A stretch of 64,000 bases of DNA, taken from Halomonas urumqiensis. Lineage in GTDB: Bacteria > Pseudomonadota > Gammaproteobacteria > Pseudomonadales > Halomonadaceae. Shown here in pieces: positions 8,234 through 15,800 of this stretch. The stretch lies in NCBI RefSeq assembly GCF_003028575.1, contig NZ_PYUD01000001.1:1178001-1242000 (forward strand). The letters are read 5' to 3'. Below the pieces are notes generated by a model. That model was not told the DNA's origin, ran no database searches, and worked only from the letters and a program-made list of their open reading frames with translations. Both the position numbers and the translations under genes were made by a program. The first letter of the stretch is position 1; every line of letters begins with the position of its first letter.

Positions 8234-8812
8234 ATGACTGTTATGAATGCCTCTCCGCGTCGCAAGGAACTGACCCGCCAGGCCGCCCAGCTGTTCGTCC
8301 AGGAGGGGTTCGACCGTACCACGGTGCGCATGCTCGCCCAGGAAATGGGGATCAAGTCCGGCAGTCTTTTCCACCATTTCCGAGACAAGCAGGAGATCCT
8401 TGCGGCGGTGATCGAGGAGGGCACCCAGAACGCCCTGGTCATCGCACACCGGGCCCTTGAAAAATGCGACAACTCGCCGGGGGCACGGTTTCATGCCATG
8501 GCTCGCGCTCACCTCGAGACCCTGCATGCCGATCGCAACGCCCATGTCGTCGCGCTTTACGAGTGGCGTCGGCTCGATGTCGAAGCGCGCGACCACCTGA
8601 GCCACCTGCGCGATGCCTACGAGGCGTTGTGGCAGCAGGTCATCGATGAGGCGCTTGAGGCAGGACTGATTCATGGCGACCGCTTCCTGGTGGCGCGCTT
8701 TGTGATGGGGGCGCTGAACTGGACCGTACGCTGGTACGACCCCCAGGGGCCGCGAACGCCTGACGAACTGGCCGATGAACTGTTGGCGATGATTCGTCAT
8801 GGTTCCGCCTGA
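8234..8812 (+). CDS. TetR-family transcriptional regulator
   Basis: 192 aa. The N-terminal helix-turn-helix is typical (TRQAAQLFVQEGFDRTTVRMLA, then the recognition segment KSGSLFHHFRDKQEIL); the C-terminal ligand domain carries no recognisable specificity. ATG codons at 8234 and 8243 and a GTG at 8231 are all possible; none has a clear ribosome site, and the putative operator sits immediately upstream. Divergent from the thiolase and upstream of the acyl-CoA synthetase, so an acyl-CoA-sensing regulator of this cluster is the natural inference. Confidence 0.87.
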   Translation: MTVMNASPRRKELTRQAAQLFVQEGFDRTTVRMLAQEMGIKSGSLFHHFRDKQEILAAVIEEGTQNALVIAHRALEKCDNSPGARFHAMARAHLETLHADRNAHVVALYEWRRLDVEARDHLSHLRDAYEALWQQVIDEALEAGLIHGDRFLVARFVMGALNWTVRWYDPQGPRTPDELADELLAMIRHGSA

Positions 8813-8982
8813 CGCACTGTCCAAGCCTTACCCTCTCTGCATTCATGAATCGACCTGAAGGCTTTCTCGCGGCCGATTCTGACAGCCAGGTACCCCTGGC
8901 CCCGCCTCGCTACCCGACCAACGTCTAGTCGCTTCAAGTCCTCAAGGGGCTTGCCCTGTCACGCCCGACTGACTACGTTGTG

Positions 8983-8998
8983 CCTAGCGCTTGCTAGG
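8983..8998 (+). promoter_or_regulatory. Putative TetR operator upstream of acyl-CoA synthetase
   Basis: CCTAGCGCTTGCTAGG: 6-bp inverted repeats (CCTAGC/GCTAGG) around a 4-base centre, 64 bp before the synthetase start. The 12-bp core is the reverse complement of that in the tetR promoter at 8212-8223. The 250-bp gap 8813-9062 holds nothing else that I can identify. Confidence 0.6.
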
Positions 8999-9062
8999 TT
9001 TACGCTTACGTTAACTGAAGCCTCACAACAAGCACAACAGCACCCAGCGAAAGAGGGCGACA

Positions 9063-10784
9063 ATGAGCATTTCCACTTCTCATCCGGACGCTACCCCCCA
9101 TCCGGACACCACCCCCAACGATACGTCTAGCACTACTCAACCCGACTATGCGAGCTTTGCAGCGCGGTTTTCCATCGACGAGGTGATCGCGAGGCTCGAT
9201 GATCATCGGGATGGCAAGTTCAATGCCTACGAATCCTGTTGTGGTCGCCACCTGCGCGCCGGGCGTGGTGAGGTCCTGGCGCTGGTGCATGAAGACAGTC
9301 ATGGCAATGTCAACAAGCTGACCTACGCCCAGCTTGACGCCGAGAGCGCCAAGCTTGCCGGCTGGTTCGCCGAGCGCGGCCTGGGAGTGGGGGATCGCAT
9401 CGCGTGCATGCTGCCGCGGTCGCCGCAACTGCTGGTGGCGGTGCTGGCCACCTGGCGTATCGGCGCGGTCTACCAGCCGCTGTTCACCGCTTTCGGCCCG
9501 GACGCGGTCGATTATCGACTTGGCCGGGCGGATACCCGCCTGGTGATCACCGATCATGCCAATCGCTTCAAGTTCGATGGCCTTACCCAGTGCCCGCCGG
9601 TCCTCGCCGTAGGCGGGCCGGATGCCGAGCATGCCGATGACCTGAGCTGGACAGAGGCGCTGGGTCATGCCCCCATCGAGGCGACGCCACCGCGCCTAGC
9701 AAGCGATGCTCCGTTCCTGCAGATGTTCACGTCAGGCACCGTCGGCAAGCCCAAGGGCGTGGCGGTGCCGCTTGCCGGAATGCCGGCCTTTGCGCTGTAC
9801 ATGGAACTGGCTGTCGACCTGCGCGACGACGACCGCTTCTGGAACATGGCCGATCCGGGCTGGGCCTATGGCCTCTACTACGCCATTGCAGGGCCGTTGC
9901 TGCTGGGTGTCACCACCCACTTCTGCGAGGCCGGTTTCACCGCCGACGGTGCCATGGCCTTCATGAAGCGCCACCACATCACCAATTTCGCCGCCGCGCC
10001 GACGGCTTATCGCCTGATGAAGGCCTCGGGGCTGTTCGACAACGCCCACGAGACCCTTGAGCTTCGTGTGGCGAGTTCCGCCGGCGAGCCCCTCAATACC
10101 GAGGTGGTGACCTGGGTCGAGCGCTCGCTGGGCTGCCCGGTCATGGACCATTACGGCCAGACCGAGACCGGCATGACCTGCAACAACCACCATGCGCTGG
10201 ATCATTCCAAGCATGTCGGCGCCATGGGCGTGCCGATGCCCGGCTACCGCCTGGCGATCCTCGATGCCGAGTACAACGAGCTGCCTGCGGGCGAACCGGG
10301 TGTGCTGGCGGTGGATATCAACAACTCACCCGCGCACTTTTTCGCCGGCTACACCTGGCAGGAGAAGCATCCCTTCGCCGAGGGCTACTACCTGACCGGT
10401 GACGTGGTGATTCGGAATGAAGACGGTACCTTCCAGTTCGCCGGCCGCGATGACGATATCATCACCACCGCCGGCTACCGTGTCGGCCCCACTGATGTGG
10501 AAAACTCGGTGATGACCCATCCCGCGGTGGCCGAATCCGCTGCGGTGGGCCAGCCTGACGAGATTCGTGGCGAGATCATCAAGTCCTACGTGGTGCTTCG
10601 CGAGGGCTTCGAGCCAAGCGATGCACTGGCCGACGAGATTCGCCAGCAGGTGCGTGAGCGGCTTTCCACGCACGCCTTCCCGCGGGTGATCGAGTTCGTC
10701 GACACGCTGCCCAAGACGCCCAGCGGCAAGATTCAGCGTTTCAAGTTGCGCGCCGATGCCGCCGACAAGGCCGACGCTAAATAA
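9063..10784 (+). CDS. Acyl-CoA synthetase (AMP-forming)
   Basis: ANL-superfamily ligase, 573 aa, making acyl-CoA from a carboxylic acid, ATP and CoA. Visible motifs are the P-loop MFTSGTVGKPKGVAVP (near residue 220), DHYGQTETGM (near 365), the ATP/hinge motif YLTGD...GRDDDIITTAGYRVGP (440-480) and the catalytic lysine in TPSGKIQRFKLR at the C-terminus. The arrangement resembles acetyl/medium-chain acyl-CoA synthetases rather than long-chain FadD. The first 35 residues are a Thr/Pro/Ser-rich extension. Likely cotranscribed with the SDR 15 bp downstream and controlled by the TetR site at 8983. Confidence 0.9.
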   Translation: MSISTSHPDATPHPDTTPNDTSSTTQPDYASFAARFSIDEVIARLDDHRDGKFNAYESCCGRHLRAGRGEVLALVHEDSHGNVNKLTYAQLDAESAKLAGWFAERGLGVGDRIACMLPRSPQLLVAVLATWRIGAVYQPLFTAFGPDAVDYRLGRADTRLVITDHANRFKFDGLTQCPPVLAVGGPDAEHADDLSWTEALGHAPIEATPPRLASDAPFLQMFTSGTVGKPKGVAVPLAGMPAFALYMELAVDLRDDDRFWNMADPGWAYGLYYAIAGPLLLGVTTHFCEAGFTADGAMAFMKRHHITNFAAAPTAYRLMKASGLFDNAHETLELRVASSAGEPLNTEVVTWVERSLGCPVMDHYGQTETGMTCNNHHALDHSKHVGAMGVPMPGYRLAILDAEYNELPAGEPGVLAVDINNSPAHFFAGYTWQEKHPFAEGYYLTGDVVIRNEDGTFQFAGRDDDIITTAGYRVGPTDVENSVMTHPAVAESAAVGQPDEIRGEIIKSYVVLREGFEPSDALADEIRQQVRERLSTHAFPRVIEFVDTLPKTPSGKIQRFKLRADAADKADAK

Positions 10785-10799
10785 TCGAGGAATGCATTG

Positions 10800-11567
10800 A
10801 TGCAAGTGAACGACAACACCTTCCTGATCACCGGTGCCGCCTCCGGACTGGGGGCGGCGACCGCCGAGCGCATCGTTTCAGGCGGTGGCAAGGTGGTGCT
10901 GTGCGATCTGAGTGACGCCGTCGAGGCGCATGCACGATCACTCGGTGATGCCGCCCGTGCGGTGCGTGGCGATGTAACCTCGGGCGACGATATCCAGGCG
11001 GCGATCAATACCGCCATCGAGCTTGCCGATGGCCGTGGCCTTGCCGGGGTGATTCACTGCGCGGGTATCGTCAGTGTGGCCAAGCTGCTCGACCGCGACG
11101 GCAACCCGGCGGACCTCGACGCCTACGCCCGTACCATCCAGATCAACCTGGTGGGGTCGTTCAACGTCATGCGCCTGGCGGCAGCGACGATGGCCAGTAA
11201 TTCGCCGGGGGCGGATGGCGAACGCGGAGTGATCATCAACACGGCCTCCATCGCCGCCTTCGATGGCCAGGTGGGGCAGTGCGCCTATAGTGCTTCCAAG
11301 GCTGGCGTGGTGGGCATGAGCCTGCCTGCGGCCCGCGAGCTTTCGCGCCATGGCATCCGCGTCATGGCGATAGCGCCGGGTATCTTCGAGACACCCATGA
11401 TGCAGGGTATTCCCGATGATGCCGTGGCGGCACTTTCCGCCGCCGTACCGTTTCCCAAGCGCCTCGGCAAGCCCGACGAGTACGCACGCCTGGCCGAGCA
11501 GATCATCACCAACCCCATGCTCAATGGCGAGGTGATTCGCCTGGATGGCGGCATTCGCATGCAGTGA
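10800..11567 (+). CDS. Short-chain dehydrogenase, 3-hydroxyacyl-CoA type
   Basis: 255 aa classical SDR. NAD-binding motif TGAASGLGAAT (residues 12-22), the catalytic Ser in NTASIAAF and YSASKAG with Tyr and Lys are present, as is the FETPMMQGIP substrate-loop segment seen in type II 3-hydroxyacyl-CoA dehydrogenases (HSD17B10-like). The ATG at 10800 has GAGGA about 9 bases upstream; a TTG at 10797 is the alternative. Together with the upstream synthetase and the thiolase it covers activation, oxidation and cleavage of a short or branched acyl chain; an enoyl-CoA hydratase is not in the window. Confidence 0.9.
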   Translation: MQVNDNTFLITGAASGLGAATAERIVSGGGKVVLCDLSDAVEAHARSLGDAARAVRGDVTSGDDIQAAINTAIELADGRGLAGVIHCAGIVSVAKLLDRDGNPADLDAYARTIQINLVGSFNVMRLAAATMASNSPGADGERGVIINTASIAAFDGQVGQCAYSASKAGVVGMSLPAARELSRHGIRVMAIAPGIFETPMMQGIPDDAVAALSAAVPFPKRLGKPDEYARLAEQIITNPMLNGEVIRLDGGIRMQ

Positions 11568-11581
11568 ACTTCTGGCTTCGG

Positions 11582-11607
11582 GTGAGGAGTGAGGAGTGAG
11601 GAGTGAG
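11582..11607. repeat. Heptanucleotide tandem repeat GTGAGGA
   Basis: The 7-bp unit GTGAGGA is repeated three times and followed by GTGAG, just downstream of the SDR stop and running into the structured repeat at 11596. The related copy at 25824 has only one unit, so the unit number varies between copies. Confidence 0.75.
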
Positions 11608-11730
11608 CGGCGCAGGGGACAGGGTGTCGCGGACATCTTTTTCAGGGACGAAAAAGTTAGCGCCCAGGGACGGGTTCACAGCGTGTCCGCGACGGTCCGA
11701 CGCTTCGGAGCCCTGTCGCCGACGAGCCGC
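11596..11730. repeat. Structured dispersed repeat, copy 1
   Basis: Intergenic element shared with 25824-25942. Nested inverted repeats are visible: GACAGGG (11618) with CCCTGTC (11711), GCGGACA (11629) with TGTCCGC (11684), and CTTTTTC with GAAAAAG in the centre. The 11629-11690 core is almost identical to copy 2 (two C/T differences). The remainder of the 313-bp gap 11568-11880 holds the acyl-CoA dehydrogenase promoter. Confidence 0.8.
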
Positions 11731-11776
11731 GAGGGCTAAGGGGCCCAAAAGTTTATGATCGATATCAAACGAACGC

Positions 11777-11805
11777 TTGACTCTCCGTGCGTCGAGGGCT
11801 AATTT
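11777..11805 (+). promoter_or_regulatory. Sigma-70 promoter of acyl-CoA dehydrogenase
   Basis: TTGACT (11777-11782), a 17-base spacer and TAATTT (11800-11805) make a good promoter about 75 bp before the acyl-CoA dehydrogenase start. The -10 overlaps the PsrA-type dyad. Confidence 0.6.
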
Positions 11806-11823
11806 CAAACACATGTTTGAAAT
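11802..11823 (+). promoter_or_regulatory. PsrA-type operator
   Basis: A 22-bp dyad, arms ATTTCAAACA and TGTTTGAAAT with only the two central bases unpaired, containing CAAAC-ACAT-GTTTG. This fits the published PsrA consensus of Pseudomonas (CAAAC-N2-4-GTTTG), a TetR-family repressor released by long-chain acyl-CoA or fatty acids. A degenerate second copy (CAAAC-GAAC-GCTTG) lies at 11766-11779. No psrA gene is in the window. Confidence 0.65.
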
Positions 11824-11880
11824 CGTCTTTCGTCGCTTTCATGCGCAAAGCGTTTAGGCGCCCTTCAGTGGAGAGACAAG

Positions 11881-13692
11881 ATGCCCGACTATCAGGCCCC
11901 CCTGCGTGACCTTCGCTTCGTCATGGACGAGTTGCTGGACTACCCGGCTCACTACGCCCGGCTGCCGGGCGCTGACGAGGCTACCCCTGATGTGGTGGCG
12001 GCAATCCTGGAGGAGGGCGCGCGTTTCGCCCGCGAAGTGTTGCTGCCGTTGAACCAGAGCGGTGATCGCGAGGGGTGCCTGCTGGAAGGGGGCGACGTGA
12101 AGGCGCCGAAAGGTTTCAAGGCGGCCTACCAGCAGTACGTGGAGGGCGGCTGGCCAAGCCTTGCCGCCGACCCCGAACATGGTGGCCAGGGTTTGCCGCA
12201 CTCGCTTGCCATGGTGCTCAACGAGATGGTCTGCGCCACCAACCTGGCGTGGGGCATGTATCCGGGGCTCTCGCATGGCGCCGCCGATGCGCTTCGCCAT
12301 CACGGCACCGACGAGCAACGCGCCACCTACCTGACCAAGCTGGTGGAAGGCGTGTGGACCGGCACCATGTGCCTCACCGAACCCCACTGCGGCACCGACC
12401 TCGGCCTGATCAAGACCCGCGCCGTGCCGGCTGATGACGGCGCCTATTCGATCACCGGCACCAAGATATTCATCTCCGCCGGGGAGCACGACCTGGCCGA
12501 TAATATCGTTCACCTGGTGTTGGCCAAGCTGCCGGATGCGCCGGAAGGCTCCAAGGGTATCTCGCTGTTCGTGGTGCCCAAGTTCTTGCCCGATGAGCAA
12601 GGCAATCCGGGCGAGCGCAACGGCGTGGTGTGTGGATCTCTCGAGCACAAGATGGGCATCCACGGAAACGCCACCTGTGTGATGAACTTCGATGGCGCCA
12701 AGGGCTTTCTGGTGGGTGCGCCGAACAAGGGCCTGGCCTGCATGTTCACCATGATGAATGCGGCACGTCTCGGGGTGGGTATCCAGGGGCTCGGCCTGAC
12801 CGAGGCGAGTTTCCAGAACTCCCTGGCCTATGCCCGCGACCGCCTGCAGATGCGCGCTCTCGATGGCCCCAAGGCGCCGGAGAAGCCTGCTGACCCGATC
12901 ATCGTGCACCCCGATGTGCGCCGCATGCTGCTGACCCAGAAGGCCTTCGCCGAGGGTGGCCGGATGCTGGTGCTCTACACCGCACAGATGCTGGATATCG
13001 TCGAGCAGGGGCAGGACAGCGCCGAACGCGAGCACGCCGAAAGCCTGCTTGGCCTGCTGACGCCCATCGTCAAGGCGTTCCTCACCGAGGTTGGCTTCGA
13101 GGCGACCAACGAAGGCGTCCAGGTGTTCGGAGGCCATGGCTTCATCCAGGAGTGGGGCATGGAACAACTGGTTCGCGATGCGCGCATCACCCGGCTCTAC
13201 GAGGGTACCACCGGCATCCAGGCGCTTGATCTGCTGGGCCGCAAGGTGCTGATGAGCCAGGGCGAATCGCTCAAGGTGTTCACCAAGGAGATTCATCGGT
13301 TCTGCCAGGCCGAGGAAGGCAACAGCGAGATCGCCGAGTTCGTGCGGCCGCTCGCCAAGCTGAACAAGGAATGGGGCGAGCTGACCATGGGCATCGGCAT
13401 GAAGGCCATGAGTGATCGTGAAGAAGTCGGCGCGGCCAGTGTGGACTATCTGATGTACTCGGGCTACGTGACGCTCGCCTACCTGTTCGCCCGCGCGGCA
13501 AGCACGGCCAAGGCGGCACTGGCCGAAGGCACCGACGACATGGCGTTCTATACCGCCAAGCTCAACACCGCACGGTTCTACTTCCAGCGCCTGCTGCCGC
13601 GCACCAAGGCCCACGTGGCGATGATCCAGGCAGGCGCCGAGCCATTGATGGCGATCAGTGCCGAAGACTTTGGCCTGGGTTTCGAAATCTGA
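11881..13692 (+). CDS. Acyl-CoA dehydrogenase, long C-terminal-domain type
   Basis: 603 aa FAD-dependent acyl-CoA dehydrogenase of the roughly 600-residue class that carries an extra C-terminal domain (relatives include DmdC-like and Pseudomonas FadE-like enzymes). The start MPDYQAPLRDLRFVMDEL is typical. Motifs: MCLTEPHCGTDLGLIKTRA (FAD/substrate loop, near 165-180), FGGHGFIQEWGMEQLVRDARI and LYEGTTGIQALDLLGRK (near 420-455). Likely performs the first oxidation of beta-oxidation. Single-gene transcript with its own promoter and PsrA-type operator upstream and a terminator at 13742. Confidence 0.92.
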   Translation: MPDYQAPLRDLRFVMDELLDYPAHYARLPGADEATPDVVAAILEEGARFAREVLLPLNQSGDREGCLLEGGDVKAPKGFKAAYQQYVEGGWPSLAADPEHGGQGLPHSLAMVLNEMVCATNLAWGMYPGLSHGAADALRHHGTDEQRATYLTKLVEGVWTGTMCLTEPHCGTDLGLIKTRAVPADDGAYSITGTKIFISAGEHDLADNIVHLVLAKLPDAPEGSKGISLFVVPKFLPDEQGNPGERNGVVCGSLEHKMGIHGNATCVMNFDGAKGFLVGAPNKGLACMFTMMNAARLGVGIQGLGLTEASFQNSLAYARDRLQMRALDGPKAPEKPADPIIVHPDVRRMLLTQKAFAEGGRMLVLYTAQMLDIVEQGQDSAEREHAESLLGLLTPIVKAFLTEVGFEATNEGVQVFGGHGFIQEWGMEQLVRDARITRLYEGTTGIQALDLLGRKVLMSQGESLKVFTKEIHRFCQAEEGNSEIAEFVRPLAKLNKEWGELTMGIGMKAMSDREEVGAASVDYLMYSGYVTLAYLFARAASTAKAALAEGTDDMAFYTAKLNTARFYFQRLLPRTKAHVAMIQAGAEPLMAISAEDFGLGFEI

Positions 13693-13741
13693 GGCAATGC
13701 TGAAAGTCGACTGACTTTCTGGATTGGTAACAGTCGTTGTT

Positions 13742-13771
13742 GGCGGCGTGCCCAGGCACGGCGCCTTTTTT
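13742..13771 (+). terminator. Rho-independent terminator after acyl-CoA dehydrogenase
   Basis: GGCG-g-CGTGC, CCAG loop, GCACG-g-CGCC followed by TTTTTT: a 9-bp stem with one internal G-G mismatch and a clear T-run. Confidence 0.85.
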
Positions 13772-14072
13772 ATTGTCTGTCGGGCGTGCTTGATCGCTTG
13801 GCGGTGCTACCGGTGCCTGAGCTCTCGCGCCTCATAAGGTGCCTGGGTGCCGGTAAGGTCACGTCGAAGCCTCGCACGTCGAGTTGGCGGAAGGAGTCGT
13901 CATCGTTTCAGAATGCCATCGCAAGGATGTGTGCAACATGAACGCATTCGTCAGATTCTGGAAAGCTACCGCATGCTATAACGTTTCTACACCTCAACCG
14001 CGTCCATGACGAGGTGCTCCTGGAGCGGTATTTCGACCAGGCGTTTCCATTCGATGAACAGGAGCAATACCC
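13772..14072 (+). other. Non-coding gap with a candidate promoter
   Basis: No supported gene. An extended -10 (TGC-TATAAC) at 13974-13982, about 90 bp before the PepSY-like gene, is the best promoter candidate. Nothing else recognised. Confidence 0.4.
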
Positions 14073-14543
14073 ATGATGACCTTCAAGACCCGGCTGCTGA
14101 TCCCCGCCACCGCGATGATGATGGTCGCTGGCGTCGCCCAGGCCAATAGCTTGTCGCTGGATCGTGTCGATGAGGTGCTGGAACATGCCAGTAACTTCGG
14201 GTTCACCCATGTGGAGGAGATCGAGGCCAAAAGCGGCAACACTATCGAGATCGAGGGCTGGCTTGACGAGGAGTGGTACGCCGATGCGCGCCTCTCGCTG
14301 GAGACTGGAGAGTCACTCAAGGAAGAGCGCGAGCGCTTGGTTACCGGTGCATGGGGAATGAGCGAGGCTGATGTTCGCCAGGCGCTGGAGGTCGCCCGAG
14401 CCGAAGGCATGGTTGATGTCGAGGAGATCAAGATCGACAAGCAGGGCATGATCGAGATCGAAGGCATGGACGAGAACGGCCGTGAGCTGGAGGTTGAAGT
14501 ACGCCAGGGCAGTGACACCGCACACCGCGTCGAACACGACTGA
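14073..14543 (+). CDS. Secreted tandem PepSY-like protein
   Basis: 156 aa. A signal peptide (residues 1-24, cleavage after AQA) precedes an acidic mature protein. Two repeats of about 50 residues are visible: VDEVLEHASNFGFTHVEEIE...IEIEGWLDEE and VRQALEVARAEGMVDVEEIK...IEIEGMDENG, each with the helix then E-I/V-E strand pattern of PepSY domains. PepSY domains are often peptidase inhibitors or modulators in the envelope; no specific target can be inferred. Preceded by CAGGAG. Followed by a 9-bp hairpin (14553-14576). Confidence 0.7.
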   Translation: MMTFKTRLLIPATAMMMVAGVAQANSLSLDRVDEVLEHASNFGFTHVEEIEAKSGNTIEIEGWLDEEWYADARLSLETGESLKEERERLVTGAWGMSEADVRQALEVARAEGMVDVEEIKIDKQGMIEIEGMDENGRELEVEVRQGSDTAHRVEHD

Positions 14544-14552
14544 TCGCTCACT

Positions 14553-14576
14553 GCGCCAGCATGCCGGTGCTGGCGC
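14553..14576 (+). terminator. Hairpin after PepSY-like gene
   Basis: GCGCCAGCA, 6-base loop, TGCTGGCGC: a perfect 9-bp stem ten bases after the stop codon, without a T-run. Confidence 0.45.
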
Positions 14577-14645
14577 CGACATGGCAGTCGCGGCATCATG
14601 GCCTACCCTTTCCGGGTGATCATGACTTGCCGCAAGGAGGCTGCC

Positions 14646-15662
14646 ATGTCTCGCAAGACCCGCCTGCACGAACTTCTTCAGGTGATGCGCCAGTACGAAG
14701 GGCGTATTGCCGGCCCCTCACTCGCCGAGGCACTGGGGATTTCCATCCGCACCCTCTACCAGGATATCGCCGCGTTGCGTGCGGTGGGTATCGATATCGC
14801 AAGCGAACCCGGTGTGGGCTATGTCTTGGCGCCTGGCCAATTTCTGCCGCCGCTGGCGATCAGTGATGAAGAACTCGAGGCCCTGGTCACCGGCCTCGAA
14901 CGGCTTGGCGAGAATTCCCTGGACCCGCTGGCGATGCCCGCCAAGAGCCTTCTCGAAAGCGTCCGACAGGTGCTGCCGGATGCCCGACAGCAACCCGCGA
15001 CACCCTCCACTGAAGCCTCCATCCAACAGGATGTGGGGGATCAGGGAGCGCCGCTGGTGTTCTACACCAACCCGTTGTCGCGGGGCGGCATCGTCCATTG
15101 GATGCTCGAGGAGCTGGGGGTGTCCTATCGCATGGTGACCGTGGAATACGGCCCCGCCATGAAAACGCCGGAGTTCCTGGCCATCAATCCCATGGGCAAG
15201 GTGCCGGTGTTGTGCCATGGCGATGTGGTGATCACCGAGTCGGCCGCTATCTGCGCCTACCTTGCCGACGCCTTTCCCGAGGCGGGCCTGGCGCCGCCAC
15301 CCGCCGAGCGCGGCGACTACTACCGCTGGCTGTTCTTTGCTGCCGGCCCTATGGAATCCGCCCTCGGCCTCTACAGCCTGGGCGTGCAGCCCACCGCGGA
15401 ACAGTCGATGCGACTCGGATGTGGGGCCTATTCGGCGGTGATGGACACCCTGGCAAGCACCTTGCAAGGCCGCCGTTACCTGGTCGGAGACCGATTCAGC
15501 GCGGCGGATATCTACGTGGGGTCGCATATTGGCTGGGGGATGCAATTCGGCACGCTGCCCGCGCGCCCCGAGTTTCAGGCGTACTGGGCAGGCCTCTGTG
15601 AACGGCCCGCTCAGCAGCAGTGCCAGGCTTTCGTCGCCGAGGCGCTCGCGCACGCTCGCTGA
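14646..15662 (+). CDS. YafY-type HTH regulator fused to glutathione S-transferase
   Basis: 338 aa. Residues 1-115 look like the first part of a YafY/DeoR-like regulator: a winged HTH (PSLAEALGISIRTLYQDIAALRA), the EPGVGYVL wing, and the linker with FLPPLAISDEELEALVTGLE. Where these regulators normally continue into a ligand-sensing WYL domain, this one has a complete GST: thioredoxin-like half from about 135 (FYTNPLSRGGIVHWMLEELG, cis-Pro loop NPMGKVPVL, ESAAICAYLADAFP) and the helical half to the end. The start has AAGGAGG at a 5-base spacing. No frameshift joins the parts. Probable thiol- or electrophile-responsive regulator; that role is inference. Confidence 0.82.
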   Translation: MSRKTRLHELLQVMRQYEGRIAGPSLAEALGISIRTLYQDIAALRAVGIDIASEPGVGYVLAPGQFLPPLAISDEELEALVTGLERLGENSLDPLAMPAKSLLESVRQVLPDARQQPATPSTEASIQQDVGDQGAPLVFYTNPLSRGGIVHWMLEELGVSYRMVTVEYGPAMKTPEFLAINPMGKVPVLCHGDVVITESAAICAYLADAFPEAGLAPPPAERGDYYRWLFFAAGPMESALGLYSLGVQPTAEQSMRLGCGAYSAVMDTLASTLQGRRYLVGDRFSAADIYVGSHIGWGMQFGTLPARPEFQAYWAGLCERPAQQQCQAFVAEALAHAR

Positions 15663-15800
15663 GTCGTCTGGTATCGACTGGCGGCGCGGCATACCTTGGC
15701 CGGATGGCCCATACTGACGGCATCGTGGTGGACCCTTCCGGTGGCAGCACTTTAGCTAGTGGAAGTACAGGGTGTCGGAAGGGGCTTCAAGGAGGTCTAG

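Noticed and set aside
11521..11814. Possible small protein coded in the structured repeat (minus strand, HAVNPSLG-NFF-PEKDVR)
   Set aside because: Both repeat copies give a similar peptide, but only because the DNA is repeated; flanks differ, there is no ribosome site, and the nested stems explain the conservation better.
11854..13614. 586-codon minus-strand frame opposite the acyl-CoA dehydrogenase
   Set aside because: Same kind of shadow; the plus-strand gene has all family motifs, promoter and terminator.
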